From Glaciecola sp028401415 (GTDB lineage Bacteria; Pseudomonadota; Gammaproteobacteria; Enterobacterales; Alteromonadaceae), in NCBI RefSeq assembly GCF_028401415.2, contig NZ_CP171821.2, positions 310,001-374,000 of the forward strand: a DNA stretch of 64,000 nt, read 5' to 3'. Position 1 is the first letter of the stretch. Each line of letters begins with the position of its first letter. A program made the translations under genes and the position numbers. The notes beneath the pieces were generated by a model. The model saw nothing but the letters and a program-made list of their open reading frames with translations, did not search any database and was not told the DNA's origin. Shown one piece after another: positions 35,302 to 45,137 of the stretch.

Positions 35302-36180
35302 ATGCTCAACATCAACCAAGTTTCAAAGACCTACTCAAACGGTGTTCATGCACTGAAAAACGTCAATTTAAAAATAGAGAACGGTTTATTTGGATTGCTC
35401 GGGCCAAACGGGGCAGGTAAATCGACGTTAATGCGCACGATTGCAACATTACAGCAGCCTGACAATGGCAGCATTAGCTTCGACGGTATCGATGTGGTCA
35501 ATCAACCTAATGAATTAAGAAAACGTTTAGGGTATCTGCCTCAAGATTTTGGTGTTTACCCCAGGATCAGTGCCTTTGATTTACTTGACCACCTTGCCAT
35601 ATTGAAGGGCATTGAATCAAAAGCTCAGCGCAAAGAAGCGGTTGAGGGCTTGCTTGCACACACCAATTTATTTGCCCATCGAAAGCGCGCAGTGAGCGGG
35701 TTTTCTGGTGGAATGAGACAGCGCTTCGGTATTGCCCAAGCCTTGCTGGGTGACCCAGATTTACTTATTGTCGATGAGCCTACCGCCGGCCTTGACCCTG
35801 AAGAGCGCAATCGCTTTCACAACCTTCTTGTTAGTCTTGGGCATGACAAAGTCATCATACTATCGACGCATATTGTTGATGATGTTTCAGAACTTTGCGA
35901 AGACATGGCTGTGCTTGGCGCGGGTGAAATTTTACTGCAAGGCAACCCCATTGAAGTGACGCAAGCATTAGAAGGTAAGATATGGCGTAAGATCATCCAT
36001 GCTCATGAGCTGGATGAGATTCAAAGCGATGTTGATGTGCTCTCCACCCGCTTGTTTGCCGGACGCACCGTAGTGCATGTGGTGGCCGACGATCAGCCAG
36101 AAGGCTTTGAAGCGGCGCCCGCCAGCCTTGAAGATGTGTATTTCAATACCTTGTCGCAAACGCGCAAAACAGTTGCATAG
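35302..36180 (+). CDS. ABC transporter ATP-binding protein
   Basis: A 292-aa ATPase: Walker A GPNGAGKST (about 34-42), Q-loop YLPQDFG, signature FSGGMRQRFGIAQ, Walker B LLIVDEPTAGLD, and H-loop STHIVDD. A C-terminal extension of about 70 residues follows the ATPase core. AAAAAGGACT precedes the ATG. It lies 15 nt before the permease/M1 peptidase gene and must be its partner. The substrate is unknown. Confidence 0.93.
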   Translation: MLNINQVSKTYSNGVHALKNVNLKIENGLFGLLGPNGAGKSTLMRTIATLQQPDNGSISFDGIDVVNQPNELRKRLGYLPQDFGVYPRISAFDLLDHLAILKGIESKAQRKEAVEGLLAHTNLFAHRKRAVSGFSGGMRQRFGIAQALLGDPDLLIVDEPTAGLDPEERNRFHNLLVSLGHDKVIILSTHIVDDVSELCEDMAVLGAGEILLQGNPIEVTQALEGKIWRKIIHAHELDEIQSDVDVLSTRLFAGRTVVHVVADDQPEGFEAAPASLEDVYFNTLSQTRKTVA

Positions 36181-36195
36181 AGTAGGGGAATACAC

Positions 36196-39100
36196 ATGTT
36201 TTTCAAAATGACCCGTTTTGAGTGGCGTTACTTCACTCGTCAGCCCTCATTTATTGTGACCTGCCTGATATTCTTTCTATTACCTTTTTTGTCTGTGACT
36301 ATCGATAACGTCCAAATTGGCGCCTCGTCCAATATTAATATCAACAGTCCACATGCCATTGCCCAAACCTTATTAATATTTGGTATTTTTAGCCTGTTCC
36401 TGGTGGTGAATTTTGTCGCCAATACCGCCATGCGAAACGATGTGAGCAAAATGAATGAACTGATTGTCACACGGCCATTTTCTGCGTTGACCTATCAGCT
36501 CGGGCGTTTTTGCGGGGCGTATTTAGTTTGCCTCACGGTTTTTGCTATGATCCCCATCGCTGTTTTGATTGGCTCATTGATGCCATGGCTTGATCAAGAG
36601 CGATTAGGGCAGTTTTCCTTGATGTATTACGTGACGCCTTATTTTGTTTTCTCAACCACCACCTTATTTGTCTTTTCGGCATTGTTTTACGCGGTTGCTT
36701 TGCGCTTTAGAAGCATGATGGCGGTGTATCTTGTTGCGCTGGGGATGTTTATGCTCTATGCGGTGCTAGGCCAGATATTTTCCGAGCCCCATCAGCAAGA
36801 AATAGCTGCTTTGCTGGACCCCTTTGGCCTTAATACTTACCAAGAAATTACCCGCTATTGGACACCCGTTGAGCGCAACACTGAAACTGTAGGCTTTTCA
36901 TCGTCAGTATTAGCGAATCGAGGGCTTTGGTTCGCAGTAGGGCTTAGCATTTTGCTTGGATTTGGACGCATGTTTAAGCCTTTGTCGTTAAATGTACAAT
37001 CAGGACAAGCAAGGCGCTTAAGTCGCCAAGAGTACATTCCTTTTGACAATGACATCACAGCTAAATACTCCAACACGCGACCTTTGCAGCAAGTTATTAC
37101 GCGCACGCTATTTGAGATGAAGCAAGTCTTTATGTCACCGGCTTTTCCACTGTTGATGATTTTCTGTGCCTTTTCGCTCATCTTTCAGTTTGTTGAGCCT
37201 CAGGGGATTTACGGCGCGCCTAACTGGCCGCTCACGCAATACATGGTTGAAATGATTCGCGGTGCTTTCGGTCTGGCTTTGATCATTGTAATCACCTATT
37301 ACAGCGCTGAAGTGGTATGGCGAGAGCGAAGCGTTGGCATGGGCGATATTGTCGACAGCATGCCGGTGAGTAATTTTACCTTTTGGCTATCAAAATTTGT
37401 AGCCGTTGCTTTGGTGATTATTGCTGTGCTGACGGTGGGTATGTTAGCTGCCTTGTTTAATCAGCTTGCAAAAGGATACATGAACTTTGATTTTGCTCAG
37501 TATTTTGTATCCTTACTGTATTTCGAAGCACTCCCCTGGATTCTGCTGGTGGTGTTAGCCTTTTTCATTCAAGCACTAAGTCCCAATAAGTATATCGGTA
37601 TGCTGATATTCGTGGCTTACTTTTTTGTATCGCTGGCCTTCAGTCAAATTGGACTTGAACATAACATGTTCAATTATGCTGCATCGCCTGCCATGCAATA
37701 TAGCGATATGAATGGATACGGATGGTATTTGAGTACGCAAAATCACTACATGCTCTATTGGTCCGCTTTGGCCTTTGTTTTTGCGGCGTTTAGCTATGCC
37801 ATGTGGCAGCGAGGACCGGAATCGAGTTTACAAAGCCGGGTGCGTTTATTGGCTTATCAATTGGGCGGCGCAGGCAGAGCGGTTGTCGTTGTAGGTGCCC
37901 TGCTATTTGTCGCAAGCGGCACTATTATCCACTACAACACCACAGTGACCAATCAGTTCCTTACTGCCGATGAACGAATGGACTTGCAAAGTGAATATGA
38001 AAAAGCCTTTGCGCAGTTTGAAGATTCACCTTTACCTACGATAACTGACGTTAATATTAATGCTGCAATATTCCCAGAAAAGCGTCGAATTGAGGTGATT
38101 GCCAGCATTGATGTAGTTAACCGTAGTGAAGAAAACATTGAACGTTTTCTTGTTAATCTCCCTCAGTATTCGTCTGATATCAGCATCACCATGGATGGCG
38201 GCAGTCTGGCGCAAGTGCATGAAAACTTCGACGTGGCGTGGTTTGAGTTTGACAATGTGCTGGCTCCCGGAGAATCAGCAAGCGGTGAGATTCGCCTTGT
38301 GAGGCAGCATTTTGGCTTTAAAGATAGAGGTGAGGATAGCACGCTTGTGCAAAATGGGACCTTTATTAACAATTACGAATTACTCCCTTACTTCGGCGTG
38401 AATCAACGCTACTATTTAACTGACCGGCACGAGCGGCGAAAACGTGATTTGCCGCCTCCACGCAGGGCTTATCTACTTGAGGATAGCAGTCGATATGATG
38501 AAAGCTTTTTTGGCCCCAACGTTGGTCTAATAAGTTTTGCAGCAACCTTATCGACCAGTGAAGATCAATTGGCGGTTGCGCCAGGCTATCTTGAATCATA
38601 TTGGACCGAGGGCGGACGAAACTATTTTCGCTATGAAATGGACTCACCAATGATTGATTTTTATAGCATTATGTCGGCTGACTTAGAGGTAAAATCGCAG
38701 CGGCACAAGGGCGTAGATATAACGGTTTACTATCATCGTGACCATCATTGGAATGTTGATAGAATGATTGAATCTAGCATCGATTCGCTCGATTTGTTCA
38801 CCGAAGCGTTCGGACCTTACCAGCATAAACAATTGCGGATCATTGAGTTTCCGGGCTATAGACGCTTTGCGCAGAGCTTCGCCAATACCGTGCCTTACTC
38901 TGAGCGCATTGGCTTTATTTCCGATTTACGTGACCCTAATACCATCGACCCAGTTTACTATATAACTGCCCATGAAGTAGCGCACCAGTGGTTTGGTCAT
39001 CAATTGAATGCAGCCAATGTGCAGGGCAGCGCCATACTTTCTGAAGCCTTGTCCCAATATGCAGCTTTGCTGGTGATGCAAAAAAAATACGGAAAGGATA

Positions 39101-39771
39101 AAATTCGTGAGTTTTTAAGCTATGAGCTAGATAGCTATTTGCGGGGGCGCACCCAAGAAATACTGGAAGAAATGCCTTTGATGCGCTCAGAGGGACAACA
39201 ATACATTCACTACCGAAAAGGCTCAATCGTGATGATGGCGATTGCAGACAGAATTGGCACTGAGGCTTTGAACCGCGCTTTGAAACGCTTAATTGATCAA
39301 TATCGATTTTCAACGAGCTTACAGCCAACAACCCTTGATTTGCTAGCTGCGATCAAAGCGAATGCTGCGCCAGATACCCATGCGTTTATTGAGCAGCAGT
39401 TTAGTCAAATAACCATTTATGATTTGCGCTTACAAGACTTAAGCTGGACTGTGCTTGATTCAGAGCTAGACGAGCAAAACCAATATGAAATTACGCTTAA
39501 TGTATTTGCAAAGCAATTTGCCGCAGATGGACAGGGAGGAGAAGTTGAACAGGACTTTAACGATGAGGTGGATATTGTGTTGTTCTCCGACGACCCTGAT
39601 AAGTTCTCGGCGGAAAATGACATTATCTACCAACAGAAGCATCAGCTGAAAAGTGGCGAGAATGAGTTCAGTATTATCGTTGATAGACTACCGGAGTTTG
39701 TTGGGGTGGACCCATTTGTTCGCTTTATTGACAGAGAGAGCAGGGACAACGTTCGTCCGTTGGAGCGATAA
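36196..39771 (+). CDS. ABC permease fused to M1 aminopeptidase
   Basis: A 1191-aa inner-membrane protein. The N-terminal ~600 residues contain about twelve membrane segments in two ABC-2-like halves; the C-terminal ~550 residues are an M1 peptidase domain. The zinc motif HEVAHQWFGHQ with a downstream ILSEALSQYAA gives HExxH(18x)E, so the catalytic metal site is intact. A gluzincin Tyr is plausible in YRKGSIVMM. The classical GAMEN exopeptidase motif is replaced by divergent residues before the zinc site, so exopeptidase specificity is uncertain. The paired ATPase suggests coupled peptide handling at the membrane. Known as a rare fusion family. Confidence 0.88.
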   Translation: MFFKMTRFEWRYFTRQPSFIVTCLIFFLLPFLSVTIDNVQIGASSNININSPHAIAQTLLIFGIFSLFLVVNFVANTAMRNDVSKMNELIVTRPFSALTYQLGRFCGAYLVCLTVFAMIPIAVLIGSLMPWLDQERLGQFSLMYYVTPYFVFSTTTLFVFSALFYAVALRFRSMMAVYLVALGMFMLYAVLGQIFSEPHQQEIAALLDPFGLNTYQEITRYWTPVERNTETVGFSSSVLANRGLWFAVGLSILLGFGRMFKPLSLNVQSGQARRLSRQEYIPFDNDITAKYSNTRPLQQVITRTLFEMKQVFMSPAFPLLMIFCAFSLIFQFVEPQGIYGAPNWPLTQYMVEMIRGAFGLALIIVITYYSAEVVWRERSVGMGDIVDSMPVSNFTFWLSKFVAVALVIIAVLTVGMLAALFNQLAKGYMNFDFAQYFVSLLYFEALPWILLVVLAFFIQALSPNKYIGMLIFVAYFFVSLAFSQIGLEHNMFNYAASPAMQYSDMNGYGWYLSTQNHYMLYWSALAFVFAAFSYAMWQRGPESSLQSRVRLLAYQLGGAGRAVVVVGALLFVASGTIIHYNTTVTNQFLTADERMDLQSEYEKAFAQFEDSPLPTITDVNINAAIFPEKRRIEVIASIDVVNRSEENIERFLVNLPQYSSDISITMDGGSLAQVHENFDVAWFEFDNVLAPGESASGEIRLVRQHFGFKDRGEDSTLVQNGTFINNYELLPYFGVNQRYYLTDRHERRKRDLPPPRRAYLLEDSSRYDESFFGPNVGLISFAATLSTSEDQLAVAPGYLESYWTEGGRNYFRYEMDSPMIDFYSIMSADLEVKSQRHKGVDITVYYHRDHHWNVDRMIESSIDSLDLFTEAFGPYQHKQLRIIEFPGYRRFAQSFANTVPYSERIGFISDLRDPNTIDPVYYITAHEVAHQWFGHQLNAANVQGSAILSEALSQYAALLVMQKKYGKDKIREFLSYELDSYLRGRTQEILEEMPLMRSEGQQYIHYRKGSIVMMAIADRIGTEALNRALKRLIDQYRFSTSLQPTTLDLLAAIKANAAPDTHAFIEQQFSQITIYDLRLQDLSWTVLDSELDEQNQYEITLNVFAKQFAADGQGGEVEQDFNDEVDIVLFSDDPDKFSAENDIIYQQKHQLKSGENEFSIIVDRLPEFVGVDPFVRFIDRESRDNVRPLER

Positions 39772-39910
39772 GATTTATTTTTAAAAAGATGAAAGGAATG
39801 TCGCCTTGCTCTGGTCTAGTCAGTAAGGCGTCAGCATTACTGCTGGCACCCAAACAGTTAACGCATGATTTGTTGACGCTTAAAAAGCACGCTAAAAAAA
39901 GGGAAAGTCC

Positions 39911-40378
39911 ATGACACAGTTTATAAGCAAAGTTTTTTTCTATGTTGCCATTGTCTTTGCAGCATCTGGCGCACTGGTGAGTAATGCAGTATACGCTGAA
40001 GATCCAATTGAGACCGGCACGTTCAATAACAAAGCCATTTACGGCTATGATACTGTTGCCTATTTTACGCAGAACCAAGCGGTGGAAGGTAGTGACGATA
40101 TTACGAGCGAATATAAAGGCGCTGTTTGGCACTTCTCTTCTCAGGAGCATAAGGCGATGTTCGACGCTGAGCCAGAAAAGTTCGCTCCTCAATATGGCGG
40201 TTATTGTGCATATGCGATGTCGCGCGGCAGGTTTGTGGGTGTGGACGAAGAGGCCTTTACCATTTACAACGGGAAGCTTTATCTGAACTACAGTAAAAGC
40301 GTGAGAGAGGATTGGTCAGAGGATAAAGATGGCTTTATTGCTTTGGCGGACGTTGAATACCCTGCGAATATAGACTGA
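39911..40378 (+). CDS. Exported YHS-domain protein
   Basis: A 155-aa protein with a signal peptide (about 1-30, ending NAVYA) and a YHS domain: AIYGYDTVAYFTQNQAVEG, WHFSSQEHKAMFDAEPEKFAPQYGGYCAYAMSRG. YHS domains are found in metal-handling proteins, and the periplasmic location here suggests a metal-related or structural role. GGGAAAG precedes the ATG. The gene is isolated; a solo end of the dispersed repeat follows its stop codon. Confidence 0.85.
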   Translation: MTQFISKVFFYVAIVFAASGALVSNAVYAEDPIETGTFNNKAIYGYDTVAYFTQNQAVEGSDDITSEYKGAVWHFSSQEHKAMFDAEPEKFAPQYGGYCAYAMSRGRFVGVDEEAFTIYNGKLYLNYSKSVREDWSEDKDGFIALADVEYPANID

Positions 40379-40379
40379 T

Positions 40380-40404
40380 CGCCGTTTCTTAAACAGGATT
40401 CAGG
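40380..40404. repeat. Solo end of the 200-bp repeat family
   Basis: CGCCGTTTCTTAAACAGGAT and the next five bases match the reverse complement of the left end of copy 1 (1402-1430 region) with one mismatch in 25. It lies two bases after the YHS gene stop, between convergent genes. Confidence 0.6.
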
Positions 40405-40408
40405 GTAC

Positions 40409-40879
40409 TCACTCAGCAGTGGTCAATTTGGGGGCGTCTATTGAAAGCGCGCTCGCAAGGGCGTTCCATGCAAGTAAAACACACTTATGCCTTGCAGGGT
40501 GCCCTCTGACCGCTAGCAAAGGTTGAAGTAATTCAGGAATGTGACGCTCGTCAATTGATGTGTCTTTAATCCAAGCTTGCATAGTATTAGCAAGCTTAAG
40601 CGCTTCTTGGCATGTAAGATTCGAAACTACCTCTGTCATCATCGACGCCGAAGCGATGCAAATTGAGCAGGCTCTACCTCTGAAGCCCACATGTTCAATA
40701 TGCTTTATGCCATTAATATGCGCCAAGGAAACGCCAAGCTCAATGTCGTCACCACATCTAGGATTACTGCCGCGGGCAGTTAACATATGTGCGTCAAAAG
40801 GAGCACTGTGCTTATTCTTTGGCTGCTTAAAATGCTGTAAGAGCTTGTCTTTGTAAAGGTTTTTATTCTCATTTAACAT
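40409..40879 (-). CDS. sufU: SufU-like Fe-S/sulfur-transfer protein
   Basis: A 156-aa NifU-like N-terminal domain protein. SufU residues are kept: NPRCGDDIEL (Cys42, Asp44), RACSICIASASMM (Cys71) and HKCVLLAW (Cys133). In B. subtilis the equivalent residues bind zinc and accept sulfur from SufS. Start ATG overlaps the end of the cysteine desulfurase gene by 7 nt, so it is translationally coupled. It probably accepts persulfide from the upstream desulfurase. In this operon the final acceptor may be a molybdenum cofactor rather than a Fe-S cluster; that is inference. Confidence 0.88.
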   Translation of the reverse strand: MLNENKNLYKDKLLQHFKQPKNKHSAPFDAHMLTARGSNPRCGDDIELGVSLAHINGIKHIEHVGFRGRACSICIASASMMTEVVSNLTCQEALKLANTMQAWIKDTSIDERHIPELLQPLLAVRGHPARHKCVLLAWNALASALSIDAPKLTTAE

Positions 40880-42123
40880 TCAAATATCTCGGCAGCTGAG
40901 GCAAGGCAGCGCATTAGGGCATCGCTGTCCTGCTTGACATTATACAAACTAAAACTGACCCGAGCGCTCGCGGCATGGCCCAAGGATGTCATGAGTGGCT
41001 GTGCGCAATGATGCCCAGCTCGAATAGCCACACCATTTTGAGCACATATTTGTGCAATATCATGAGGATGAATGCTCTGATGAGTGAATGTCACAATGCC
41101 TGCTTTCCAATTATCCTGGTCGCCAAGCACGGTGTATCCGGGCATTGTATTAATGGCATGTCCGCAGTCAACGGCTAACCTACTTACGTGATGATAAAGT
41201 TCAGTTCGGTCGAGTCTCTCCAAAAAGGCAATGGCGCTAGCAAGGCCTAATGCACCGCATAAATTCGGCGACCCAGCTTCAAATGCCTGAGGGCCGTCAA
41301 TGAATTCAGTATTAGCAATGGAATCGCCTACCCAATCAACCATACCTCCGCCTAATACTGTCGGTGTGACTAAGTCGAGAGGCGCTGATTTGCCGTTTGA
41401 GGGCATGGGACTTACGTAGAGCACACCAATCCCTGTTGGACCAAACATTTTGTGTCCTGAAAATACCATAAAATCCGGCGCTAAACTGTGAACGTCAATT
41501 GGCTGTATACTAATGGCTTGAGCCGCATCTACCACTGTCCAGATGCCTGCCTGATTGGCATGCGCAACAATCGATGCTACATCTGCATAACACCCAAGCA
41601 CATTCGAAATTAACGAAATGGCTAAGCATTTCACCTTTTTATTTTCAAATTCCGACGCAGGGGGCCATATAAGTTTTCCATTTTCGTCAATATCTAGGCG
41701 CCGAAGTGTGGCACCTTTTTGCTCACAGACCTTCATCCATGGCAAATAGTTGGCGTGGTGTTCGGCGTATGTAACCCATACCTCATCGCCTTGAGATAAG
41801 AGAGCCTTAATTGCGCCTTGGGCGACCGTATTTAAAGATTCAGTGGCGCTTTTGGTGAAAATAATCGAAGAGGCGCTTGTTCCAATAAACCGAGCAACTG
41901 CTTCACGCGCTTGCTCATAATCTTGCGTTGCTTGCTCTGCCAAGTCATAAAGTCCTCTCGCGACAGGCCCATACCCTAAAGCGTAACATTCGCTAATTGA
42001 ATCAACTACGCATTGAGGTTTGTGGGTTGTGGCAGCGTTATCGAGGTAATGCAGGGCTTGATTATCGCGTGCGTAAGCAGCAAATATTGGAAATTCATCT
42101 TTTAATGCTTCGATATCAGTCAT
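40873..42123 (-). CDS. sufS: SufS/CsdA-type cysteine desulfurase
   Basis: PLP enzyme removing sulfur from cysteine; 416 aa, normal group II length. Motifs: HYLDNAATTHKP at the start, YAEHHANYLPW, VVDAAQAISIQPIDV, FSGHKMFGPTGIGVLY (PLP Lys) and AIRAGHHCAQPLM (catalytic Cys). The ATG overlaps the xdhC stop as ATGA. It forms a three-gene unit xdhC-sufS-sufU with no sufBCD in the window. Confidence 0.93.
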   Translation of the reverse strand: MTDIEALKDEFPIFAAYARDNQALHYLDNAATTHKPQCVVDSISECYALGYGPVARGLYDLAEQATQDYEQAREAVARFIGTSASSIIFTKSATESLNTVAQGAIKALLSQGDEVWVTYAEHHANYLPWMKVCEQKGATLRRLDIDENGKLIWPPASEFENKKVKCLAISLISNVLGCYADVASIVAHANQAGIWTVVDAAQAISIQPIDVHSLAPDFMVFSGHKMFGPTGIGVLYVSPMPSNGKSAPLDLVTPTVLGGGMVDWVGDSIANTEFIDGPQAFEAGSPNLCGALGLASAIAFLERLDRTELYHHVSRLAVDCGHAINTMPGYTVLGDQDNWKAGIVTFTHQSIHPHDIAQICAQNGVAIRAGHHCAQPLMTSLGHAASARVSFSLYNVKQDSDALMRCLASAAEIFEC

Positions 42124-42953
42124 TCGCTAGGGCTATCCAGACCAGTGTTTATTTGAGAATTGGCGGTCTTTATCAGATCATGTCGTCGTTTTCCGGTTCC
42201 GTTTCTGCGTAACAGCGTAATTTCACTTATGATACACAGGGCTATTTCTTCGGGAGTCGTCGCACCCAAATCAATGCCGCAGGGCGCGGTGACGCGTTCC
42301 AAATCAGCACTTGAGAAGCCTTCCTCACGCAAGTATTCAAGCACTAATGTTGCACGCTTTTGACTGGCAATTAAGGCGATATAGTTGGCGTCGCTATGAA
42401 GAGCCTTCGCAATCGATTCATGATCACCTTTGTGTTGTGTTGCGATTACGACGTAGTCACTTTGGGCAGGTTTAAGCGAAGAATAATCGAAATCACCATT
42501 GATTATGTCACTGGCGTGAGGGAATTTATCGCGATGCGCACCTGTGTCATTCACAATGACATGCAAGCCCAATAAGTCTGCCATAAGGCACAAGACTTCC
42601 GCGACTCTCCCATGCCCCATAATCCATAAGGTGGGTTGCGGCAATACTGGTTCTATATACACTTTCATCCCTCCACCGCAGGGCATACCCGCACCGAGCA
42701 TTTCGTCATCCAAATCGATATCGAGTATGGCGGTTTGACCATTTTCAATACACTCTACTGCTTGTTCGCAAGTAGTACTCTCAGCACAACCTCCGCCTAC
42801 CCATCCTGCCACAAGCGTTCCGTCGGCATTAATAATTGCTTTAGAAGATGCCCGAGCCGATGCCGAGCCGTGCGTTTTAACAACGGTTGCAACGGCAAAT
42901 GGCTCTTGCTTACGCTGTTTTTCGCCAATAATTTGAAAGAGTGTTTTGCTCAT
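42120..42953 (-). CDS. XdhC/CoxI family protein
   Basis: About 277 aa. The N-terminal XdhC_CoxI domain has VATVVKTHGSASARASSKAI, GWVGGGCAEST and GAGMPCGGGMKVYIEP; the C-terminal Rossmann domain has LWIMGHGRVAEVLCL and CGIDLGATTPEEIALCIISEI. XdhC proteins bind molybdenum cofactor and, with a cysteine desulfurase, sulfurate it before insertion into xanthine-dehydrogenase-type enzymes. No such enzyme lies in the window. The ATG at 42953 was preferred to a TTG one codon upstream. It is the first gene of the xdhC-sufS-sufU unit. Confidence 0.88.
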   Translation of the reverse strand: MSKTLFQIIGEKQRKQEPFAVATVVKTHGSASARASSKAIINADGTLVAGWVGGGCAESTTCEQAVECIENGQTAILDIDLDDEMLGAGMPCGGGMKVYIEPVLPQPTLWIMGHGRVAEVLCLMADLLGLHVIVNDTGAHRDKFPHASDIINGDFDYSSLKPAQSDYVVIATQHKGDHESIAKALHSDANYIALIASQKRATLVLEYLREEGFSSADLERVTAPCGIDLGATTPEEIALCIISEITLLRRNGTGKRRHDLIKTANSQINTGLDSPSE

Positions 42954-43046
42954 CAACGCGTTATCTTATGTCGCTATGACCCTAGCTTTAATCAGAGTAA
43001 GACCTAATACAAGGGCCAAAGAATAAATAATCAGAGATGAACAAGC

Positions 43047-45137
43047 TTATTCGGCTTGTTCATCTTCTTGTTTATGGTCGTTATATTTATCAAACCAATG
43101 CAGAATATAGCCAATCTTACGTGCTAAATTTGAAGGTTTGGCGGCAATTCCATGATAGGCACCTTGTATGCGTACCAATGAGCTTTCAACTCCCTCTAGT
43201 CTTAGAGCGCCGTAATACTGTTCGCTTTCTGCCATTGGCGTTCTGACATCCAATTCGCCGGTGAGTACCATAGTGGGCGTATTTACATTGCCAACTAAAC
43301 TTAAAGGGGATCGTTTCCAGTACTGGTCTATGTCATTCCAAGGTAGGTCAGTGAACCAATATCGCGTCATAAAGGTGTAGATATCCGACGTACCAATCAT
43401 GCTGACCCAATTAATGACTGGCTTTGCAACTACGGCAGCTTTGAAGCGATCAGTTTTGCCAATAATCCAAGCGGTTAAGACCCCGCCGCCAGAGCCACCC
43501 GTCACAAACATGTTGGTTTCATCGACATAGCCTTTGGCAATGACGCCATCAACCATGTCCATTAAATCGTCATAGTCTTCAGATGGGTAGTTTTTATCAA
43601 TGAGGTTGGCAAATTCACTGCCCGTCGATGTGGATCCTCGGGGATTACCATAAAGCACAACGTAGCCTGCGGCAGCAAACATTTGGACTTCGGAGGAAAA
43701 TTCAGGTCCATAAGCGGTATGAGGGCCGCCATGTATTTCTAAGATCAGAGGATATTTTTTAGTGGGATCAAATTCTGGTGGAGTAACAATCCAGGCTTGA
43801 AGCTCTCGTTCATCTACGCTGCTTTGCACGGTCATCAGCTCAGGTTTGTTGAGAGTCTTATGGTCAAAAACGTCGCTGTTCAGGTCAGTCAAAGTCGTGA
43901 GTTTGCCGCGTTTCGTCACGACCGCAAGGTCAGCAGGGCGATCCCCTGTGGACAAACTAAAAACGACCTCACCGTCCTGCGTTACGTCAAAATCACCTGA
44001 GGTGTAGGGGCGACCAAGGCTTAATCCACCAAGAGCATCCGTAAGCACCGACATTTTCCCTGATAGACTGACATAGGCGACATGTTTTTTCCCTTCACTA
44101 TCGTAACTAAAGTACAGCCCTTTGCCATTCTTCGACCAGCGAATATCAGCCACTGAACGGTCTAGATCAGGCGTAAGGGCCTCAAGCTCACTTCCATCAG
44201 CGTTGATAACGTACAGTTGAGTAATCTGGTTAGACTTTCCGTTATCGTCAAATCCGGTGAACGCAATTTTGTCGCCATCTGGGCTAATAACGGGACTGCC
44301 TTCTGGGCCTGAACTTTCGGTAAGCTTAGTGTATTCACCTGTTTTTAGATTGACAGAAAGCAAGTCGCTGTTGAACACATCAAAATCACTGTCTTCACGG
44401 ACGTTTGCTGAGACAATGATGCTGCTCGCATCATCTGTCCAGGCAATGGGGCCATTAAAATCAAATTCGCCTTTCGTCACTTGTCGTGGTTTCCCGCCAA
44501 TGCTTGGTACCACAAAAATGTGCATATTGCCCGGACGATTCATACCCAGCCCATCTCGCTGAAACAAAGTCTCATCGATGTAATGTGCATCCTCTGCCCA
44601 CTGGGCATCCTTAGGCTTAAAAGGTAATGAGAATGGAGAATCATTCTTGTTAGGCGTAAACATCGAAAACGCAATATGCTCGCCGTTAGGCGAAAAACTC
44701 ATGCTTGATGGGCTCATCTCAACATCGGTGACTCTTGCCGTGCTACTTGAGGCCATGTCGCGCACATAAATCTGCGTTTTACCTTCTTTACTCGATAAAT
44801 ACGCAAGCTTCGAACCGTCTTTAGTGAAAATCGGGCTGTAGTGATTTTTTGTATCCGAGAGAAAGGGTAAATGTGATTTTCCGTCGAGGGAAACCGTCCA
44901 TAAATTGGTACGGCGTGAATCACTCATGATGTCCATGCTGGTGCGTTCATATAACACGTGCTCGCCGTCGGGCATAACAAGCGGATTCGCGGCGTATTCC
45001 ATGTGGAATAAGTCTTCATACTTTAAACGTGAATCACTCGCTTGTTCATCCAATGCCCATATCTGGCTAGACTGAAGTAGCAATCCAATGCTTATTGCTT
45101 TGAAAATAACCTTTCGCAAGACTTTGTTTTTCTTCAT
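43047..45137 (-). CDS. Exported S9-family prolyl oligopeptidase-like peptidase
   Basis: A 696-aa serine peptidase with a signal peptide (about 1-29, ending IWA). The N-terminal beta-propeller region (about 40-430) contains repeated TolB/WD40-like strands, e.g. SPSSMSFSPNGEHIAFS and SPVISPDGDKIAFTG. The alpha/beta-hydrolase domain holds GGSGGGVLTAW (nucleophile Ser), ELDVRTPMAES (Asp) and GAYHGIAAKPS (His). It resembles acylaminoacyl peptidases and dipeptidyl peptidases of marine heterotrophs, and is likely periplasmic. It is monocistronic and divergent from the ExbD-like gene. Confidence 0.92.
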   Translation of the reverse strand: MKKNKVLRKVIFKAISIGLLLQSSQIWALDEQASDSRLKYEDLFHMEYAANPLVMPDGEHVLYERTSMDIMSDSRRTNLWTVSLDGKSHLPFLSDTKNHYSPIFTKDGSKLAYLSSKEGKTQIYVRDMASSSTARVTDVEMSPSSMSFSPNGEHIAFSMFTPNKNDSPFSLPFKPKDAQWAEDAHYIDETLFQRDGLGMNRPGNMHIFVVPSIGGKPRQVTKGEFDFNGPIAWTDDASSIIVSANVREDSDFDVFNSDLLSVNLKTGEYTKLTESSGPEGSPVISPDGDKIAFTGFDDNGKSNQITQLYVINADGSELEALTPDLDRSVADIRWSKNGKGLYFSYDSEGKKHVAYVSLSGKMSVLTDALGGLSLGRPYTSGDFDVTQDGEVVFSLSTGDRPADLAVVTKRGKLTTLTDLNSDVFDHKTLNKPELMTVQSSVDERELQAWIVTPPEFDPTKKYPLILEIHGGPHTAYGPEFSSEVQMFAAAGYVVLYGNPRGSTSTGSEFANLIDKNYPSEDYDDLMDMVDGVIAKGYVDETNMFVTGGSGGGVLTAWIIGKTDRFKAAVVAKPVINWVSMIGTSDIYTFMTRYWFTDLPWNDIDQYWKRSPLSLVGNVNTPTMVLTGELDVRTPMAESEQYYGALRLEGVESSLVRIQGAYHGIAAKPSNLARKIGYILHWFDKYNDHKQEDEQAE

